Below the pieces are notes generated by a model. The model was not told the origin of the DNA and did not search any database. It saw nothing but the letters and a program-made list of their open reading frames with translations. From NCBI GenBank assembly GCA_944388645.1, contig CALXJO010000035.1:1-9473 (forward strand): DNA of 9,473 nucleotides, written 5' to 3'. This document shows positions 6,893-9,473 of the stretch, piece after piece (position 1 is the first letter of the stretch; each line of letters begins with the position of its first letter). The position numbers and the translations under genes were made by a program. The DNA is from an uncultured Clostridia bacterium (GTDB taxonomy: Bacteria; Bacillota; Clostridia; TANB77; CAG-508).

Positions 6893-6933
6893 AAAGAAGA
6901 AATAATCTGTTTTTGTAGATTATTTCTTTTTTT
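6893..6933 (+). terminator. intrinsic terminator after ftsZ
   Basis: A 12-bp perfect stem pairs 6897-6908 (AAGAAATAATCT) with 6917-6928 around an 8-nt loop. It extends outward by a G-U and several A-T pairs into a T-run at 6927-6933. It lies 27 nt after the ftsZ stop and marks the end of the ftsA-ftsZ unit. The stem is A+T-rich, as expected for this genome. Confidence 0.85.
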
Positions 6934-6944
6934 GCGTGCAAGAT

Positions 6945-6977
6945 ATGACACAATTTTAAAAATAGAGATTGTATAAT
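6945..6977 (+). promoter_or_regulatory. candidate spoIIGA promoter with long spacer
   Basis: ATGACA (6945-6950) and a perfect TATAAT (6972-6977) are separated by 21 nt. In B. subtilis the Spo0A-activated spoIIG promoter has an unusually long spacer (22 bp) with Spo0A boxes around the -35. The -35 here overlaps TATGACA (6944-6950), a 5/7 match to the Spo0A box TTCGACA. A second TATAAT lies at 6996-7001. No perfect Spo0A box was found, so this stays tentative. Confidence 0.35.
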
Positions 6978-7026
6978 AATATATGTTTAAGATACTATAA
7001 TTTATGTAAAGGGTGGAAATCTAAAG

Positions 7027-7956
7027 TTGACTGTTTACTTAGATTTAATATTTATAGAAAATGTTTTGATGAATTATATTATTCTATTTGCAACAACAAT
7101 AATTGTAAAAAACAAGACAAAACATCAAGGACTCAAATTATTACTTTCTAGTAGCATAGGTAGTGTTTATGCAATAATAGTATATTTAGATATATTATCT
7201 ATTTATTCAACCCTTTTGGCAAAAGTAATATTATCTGTAGTAATGGTATATGTAGCATTTAGTCCTAATAATATTAAACAACTATTAAAACAAATATTAA
7301 TATTTTATTTAACATCATTTATTTTTGGTGGTTGCACATTTGCCCTTATTTACTTTTTAAAACCTGAAAATGTAAGAATTAATAATGGAGTTTTTGTAGG
7401 AATATATCCAATAAAAGTTACATTAATTGCAGGAGCAATAGCATTTATCATAACTCAAATAGCCTTTAAGTTAAATAAAAGTAGACTAAGCACAAAAAAT
7501 CAATATCTAGACATAGAAATATTTTATAAAGATAAAAGTGTAAGAGTTATGGCATTATTGGATTCTGGTAATTTAGTAAAAGATCCAATAAGCAACCTAC
7601 CAGTAGTAATATTAGAAAAAGATATATTTAGAAAATTAGTATCTGAAGAATTCTTAAATTATATAGAAGGAATTTTAGGAGGTGATGTGCAGGATTATAA
7701 AGACTTGCAAGAAGACCAAAGCAAAATTAGAATGGTGCCATTTATGTCTATAGGAAAAGAAAATGGAATGCTAACAGGAATAAGAATAGATAAAATTAAA
7801 ATAATAACAGAAGATGGCGAAATAGAGAAAAGAAATGTAATTGTATGTATTTATAATAAAAAATTAACTAATGATAATAAATATAATGCACTAGTTGGTC
7901 TTAATTTATTGGAAGGAGAAGAAGACTATGAACTTACTACAAATATTAAAAAATAG
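7027..7956 (+). CDS. spoIIGA: sporulation sigma-E factor processing peptidase SpoIIGA
   Basis: SpoIIGA is a membrane aspartic protease in the sporulation septum that removes the pro-sequence of sigma-E in the mother cell after a signal from the forespore (SpoIIR in B. subtilis). The 309 residues begin MTVYLDLIFIENVLMNYIIL, the typical SpoIIGA start. They contain about five membrane helices (about 5-27, 37-58, 62-80, 88-111 and 127-148), then a cytoplasmic protease domain. The active-site motif is ALLDSGNLVKDP with Asp179, equivalent to the catalytic aspartate of the DSG/DTG motif. A later ALVGLNLL segment (288-295) resembles the closing strand of the fold. The TTG start has GGGTGG 10 nt upstream. 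The 3' end overlaps sigE by 29 nt, so protease and substrate are made from one message. It follows the ftsZ terminator directly, with no bpr-like gene between. Confidence 0.95.
   Translation: MTVYLDLIFIENVLMNYIILFATTIIVKNKTKHQGLKLLLSSSIGSVYAIIVYLDILSIYSTLLAKVILSVVMVYVAFSPNNIKQLLKQILIFYLTSFIFGGCTFALIYFLKPENVRINNGVFVGIYPIKVTLIAGAIAFIITQIAFKLNKSRLSTKNQYLDIEIFYKDKSVRVMALLDSGNLVKDPISNLPVVILEKDIFRKLVSEEFLNYIEGILGGDVQDYKDLQEDQSKIRMVPFMSIGKENGMLTGIRIDKIKIITEDGEIEKRNVIVCIYNKKLTNDNKYNALVGLNLLEGEEDYELTTNIKK
7913..7918 (+). promoter_or_regulatory. ribosome binding site setting the sigE start
   Basis: AAGGAG inside spoIIGA lies 9 nt before ATG 7928. It rejects the longer in-frame TTG start at 7895, which would put this motif inside the coding region. 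Confidence 0.75.
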
Positions 7957-8659
7957 TGCAAATGTAATATATGTTAAATACATAAAAAATGATGATGTAG
8001 AAATATTACCAATATTTTATATAGGAGGAAGCCAAACACTTCCACCACCACTTTCTCCAGAAGAGGAAGAAGAAGCAATAAAAAAATTATCACAAGGAGA
8101 CAAAGAAACAAGACAGTTATTAGTTGAAAGAAATTTAAGACTTGTTGTATACATAGCTAAAAAATTCGAAAATACAGGAACAGGTATAGAAGATTTAATA
8201 TCAATTGGTACAATTGGTTTAATGAAAGCTATTAATACATATGATGCAAGTAAAAATATAAAACTTGCAACTTATGCATCTAGGTGTATAGAGAATGAAA
8301 TACTTATGTACTTAAGAAGAAGTAATAAAATTAGAGGAGAAATATCTATAGACGAACCTCTAAATCAAGACGGAGACGGAAATGAACTATTACTTTCAGA
8401 CATTTTAGGTACAGACTCAGATTCAATATCTAGAAGGTTAGAAGACGAAGTTGATAAAAAGCTTTTAAAATCAGCAATTAGTAAATTAAACACAAGAGAA
8501 AAGAACATAATGGAATTAAGATTTGGATTTATAACTGGAAATGAAAAAACACAAAAAGAAGTAGCAGATATGCTTGGAATATCACAAAGTTATATATCAA
8601 GATTAGAAAAGAAAATAATAAATAAAATGAAAAAAGACATCTTAAGTAAAACCGGTTAA
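7928..8659 (+). CDS. sigE: RNA polymerase sporulation sigma factor, pro-sigma-E
   Basis: Sigma-E directs early mother-cell transcription during endospore formation and is made as an inactive membrane-associated precursor. The 243 residues comprise a pro-sequence of about 30 residues ending just before YIGGSQTLPPPLS (31-43), where SpoIIGA should cut by analogy with B. subtilis. Sigma region 2 follows (DLISIGTIGLMKAINTYD at 89-106, LATYASRCIENEILMYLRR at 113-131), and region 4 carries the helix-turn-helix TQKEVADMLGISQSYISRLE (208-227). Near-identity to B. subtilis sigma-E in these stretches, and position after spoIIGA, make the assignment secure. The pro-sequence is less basic and more hydrophobic than that of B. 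subtilis, with only three lysines (8, 17, 20). The start overlaps spoIIGA by 29 nt. Readthrough into sigG is limited by the hairpin at 8668-8718, if that structure works as proposed. Confidence 0.97.
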   Translation: MNLLQILKNSANVIYVKYIKNDDVEILPIFYIGGSQTLPPPLSPEEEEEAIKKLSQGDKETRQLLVERNLRLVVYIAKKFENTGTGIEDLISIGTIGLMKAINTYDASKNIKLATYASRCIENEILMYLRRSNKIRGEISIDEPLNQDGDGNELLLSDILGTDSDSISRRLEDEVDKKLLKSAISKLNTREKNIMELRFGFITGNEKTQKEVADMLGISQSYISRLEKKIINKMKKDILSKTG

Positions 8660-8688
8660 GTATATATAAACTTTCTTTGGGAATAATA
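8660..8688 (+). promoter_or_regulatory. candidate sigma-F promoter of sigG
   Basis: GTATA (8660-8664), starting on the base after the sigE stop, and GGGAATAATA (8679-8688) are separated by 14 nt. They fit the B. subtilis sigma-F pattern as I recall it (GYWTA, about 15 nt, GGNRANANTW); the -10 matches at every defined position. In B. subtilis sigG is transcribed by sigma-F in the forespore, so the site is where it should be. Transcription should start at about 8694-8696. Confidence 0.6.
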
Positions 8689-8718
8689 ATATTAAATTAT
8701 TCTAAAGGAGGTTTTTTT
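8668..8718 (+). promoter_or_regulatory. hairpin sequestering the sigG ribosome binding site, followed by T-tract
   Basis: Bases 8668-8678 and 8680-8687 can pair with 8696-8714, giving a 19-bp stem with one bulged G (8679), a few G-U pairs and an 8-nt loop (8688-8695). The right arm contains the full sigG Shine-Dalgarno AAAGGAGG (8704-8711) and runs into seven T (8712-8718). The structure needs the left arm, so it can form only in RNA reading through from sigE. It could act as a translational lock, a terminator, or both. Transcripts from the candidate sigma-F promoter start in or next to the loop and would lack it. Confidence 0.6.
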
Positions 8719-8721
8719 ATT

Positions 8722-9473
8722 TTGATAAACAAGGTAGAAATATGTGGTGTAAATACTGCAAAATTACCTGTGCTATCAAATGAAGAAAAAAACAAACTTT
8801 TAATCGAAATAAAAAACGGTAACCAAGAGGCAAGGGAAAAGTTTATAAATGGAAACTTGAAATTAGTTCTAAGTGTGATAAAAAGATTTTATGGAAGAGG
8901 GGAAAACCTAGACGACTTATTTCAAGTTGGATGTATAGGACTAATAAAAGCAATGGACAATTTTGACTTAAGTCAAAATGTTCAATTTAGCACTTATGCT
9001 GTACCAATGATAATAGGAGAAATACGTAGATACTTAAGAGATAACAACATGGTAAGAGTAAGTAGATCTGTGAGAGATTTAGCATATAAAGTATTAGCTG
9101 TAAAAGAAAAAGCAGTAAGAGAACAAAAGAAAGAACCAACGGTTGAAGAAATTGCAAAAACATTAGGAGTTGAAAAAGAAGACATAGCATTTTGTTTAGA
9201 CGCCATACAAGAACCAATTTCACTTCAAGAACCAGTATATGGAGATGAAACAGATAATATATATGTAATGGATCAAATAAAAGATAAAAAGAACAGTGAT
9301 GAAAACTGGGCGGAAAACATAACTATATCAGAAGCAATGAAAAAACTTAAAGAAAAAGAAAGAAACATCATAAACAAAAGATTCTTCGAAGGAAGAACAC
9401 AAATGGAAGTAGCAGAAGAAATCGGTATTTCACAAGCACAAGTATCAAGATTGGAAAAAAGTGCAATAAACCA
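8722..9473 (+). CDS. sigG: RNA polymerase sporulation sigma factor sigma-G (3' end cut by window)
   Basis: Sigma-G drives late forespore transcription, including spore protective and germination genes. 250 codons are present and about 10 are missing compared with the 260 residues of B. subtilis. The N-terminus MINKVEICGVNTAKLPVL is the sigma-G signature. Region 2 carries LDDLFQVGCIGLIKAMDNFD (63-82) and FSTYAVPMIIGEIRRYLRDN (89-108). Region 3 spans about 115-160. Region 4 carries the helix-turn-helix RTQMEVAEEIGISQAQVSRL (225-244). Asn43 in FINGNLKL aligns with B. subtilis Asn45, which as I recall separates sigma-G from sigma-F in sensitivity to the anti-sigma factor CsfB. The TTG start has a perfect AAAGGAGG 10 nt upstream, with a T-run in the spacer. 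The frame stays open to the window end with no sign of damage. Confidence 0.96.
   Translation, partial: MINKVEICGVNTAKLPVLSNEEKNKLLIEIKNGNQEAREKFINGNLKLVLSVIKRFYGRGENLDDLFQVGCIGLIKAMDNFDLSQNVQFSTYAVPMIIGEIRRYLRDNNMVRVSRSVRDLAYKVLAVKEKAVREQKKEPTVEEIAKTLGVEKEDIAFCLDAIQEPISLQEPVYGDETDNIYVMDQIKDKKNSDENWAENITISEAMKKLKEKERNIINKRFFEGRTQMEVAEEIGISQAQVSRLEKSAIN

Noticed and set aside
6969..7151. Small plus-strand frame of 60 codons overlapping the start of spoIIGA
   Set aside because: Out of frame with spoIIGA, cysteine- and asparagine-rich without motif, and no ribosome binding site at its start.
1..9473. Mobile elements, CRISPR arrays, tRNA or rRNA genes, phage genes
   Set aside because: None is visible; all intergenic gaps are at most about 160 nt and are accounted for by leaders or terminators.

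Overview
The window is A+T-rich (very roughly 30% G+C by eye). All ten genes I can support lie on the + strand and are tightly packed. Gene content and order point to an endospore-forming, low-G+C Gram-positive bacterium, most likely a member of the Clostridia: murA - ftsQ/divIB - two DUF881 genes - sbp - ftsA - ftsZ - spoIIGA - sigE - sigG. This is the 3' half of the division and cell wall (dcw) cluster joined to the spoIIG/spoIIIG sporulation locus, an arrangement also known from Bacillus subtilis. In B. subtilis murB sits where murA sits here, and bpr lies between ftsZ and spoIIGA. No mobile element, CRISPR array, tRNA or rRNA is visible.

Region 1 (1-4319) is one run of five genes: murA (peptidoglycan precursor synthesis), ftsQ/divIB (divisome scaffold with an unusually long lysine-rich cytoplasmic part), two paralogous single-pass coiled-coil DUF881 proteins, and the small basic membrane protein Sbp. 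Neighbours overlap or lie within about 20 nt, so they probably form one transcription unit. Region 2 (4320-6933) is a 150-nt leader with an array of 11-bp repeats and a candidate promoter, followed by ftsA and ftsZ and closed by a clear intrinsic terminator. Region 3 (6934-9473) is the sporulation block. It holds spoIIGA (membrane aspartic protease) overlapping sigE (pro-sigma-E), then sigG (forespore sigma-G), whose 3' end is cut off by the window edge with about 10 codons missing compared with B. subtilis.

The genes act in sequence. MurA feeds wall synthesis. FtsZ and FtsA build the cytoplasmic division ring, and FtsQ links the ring to septal wall synthesis. At sporulation onset the polar septum forms, SpoIIGA in that septum cleaves pro-sigma-E in the mother cell, and sigma-G acts later in the forespore.

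The families here are well known, and I see no new protein system. The most interesting signals are regulatory. (a) At 8660-8718, a good sigma-F-type promoter is embedded in the left arm of a long hairpin. The right arm of that hairpin contains the whole sigG Shine-Dalgarno and runs into a T-tract. Readthrough mRNA from sigE should therefore be locked or terminated, while sigma-F-initiated mRNA should be free. (b) At 4353-4402, three abutting 11-bp direct repeats plus one inverted copy, with A-tracts phased by exactly 11 bp, end at the candidate -35 of ftsA. Five of the ten genes appear to start with TTG.
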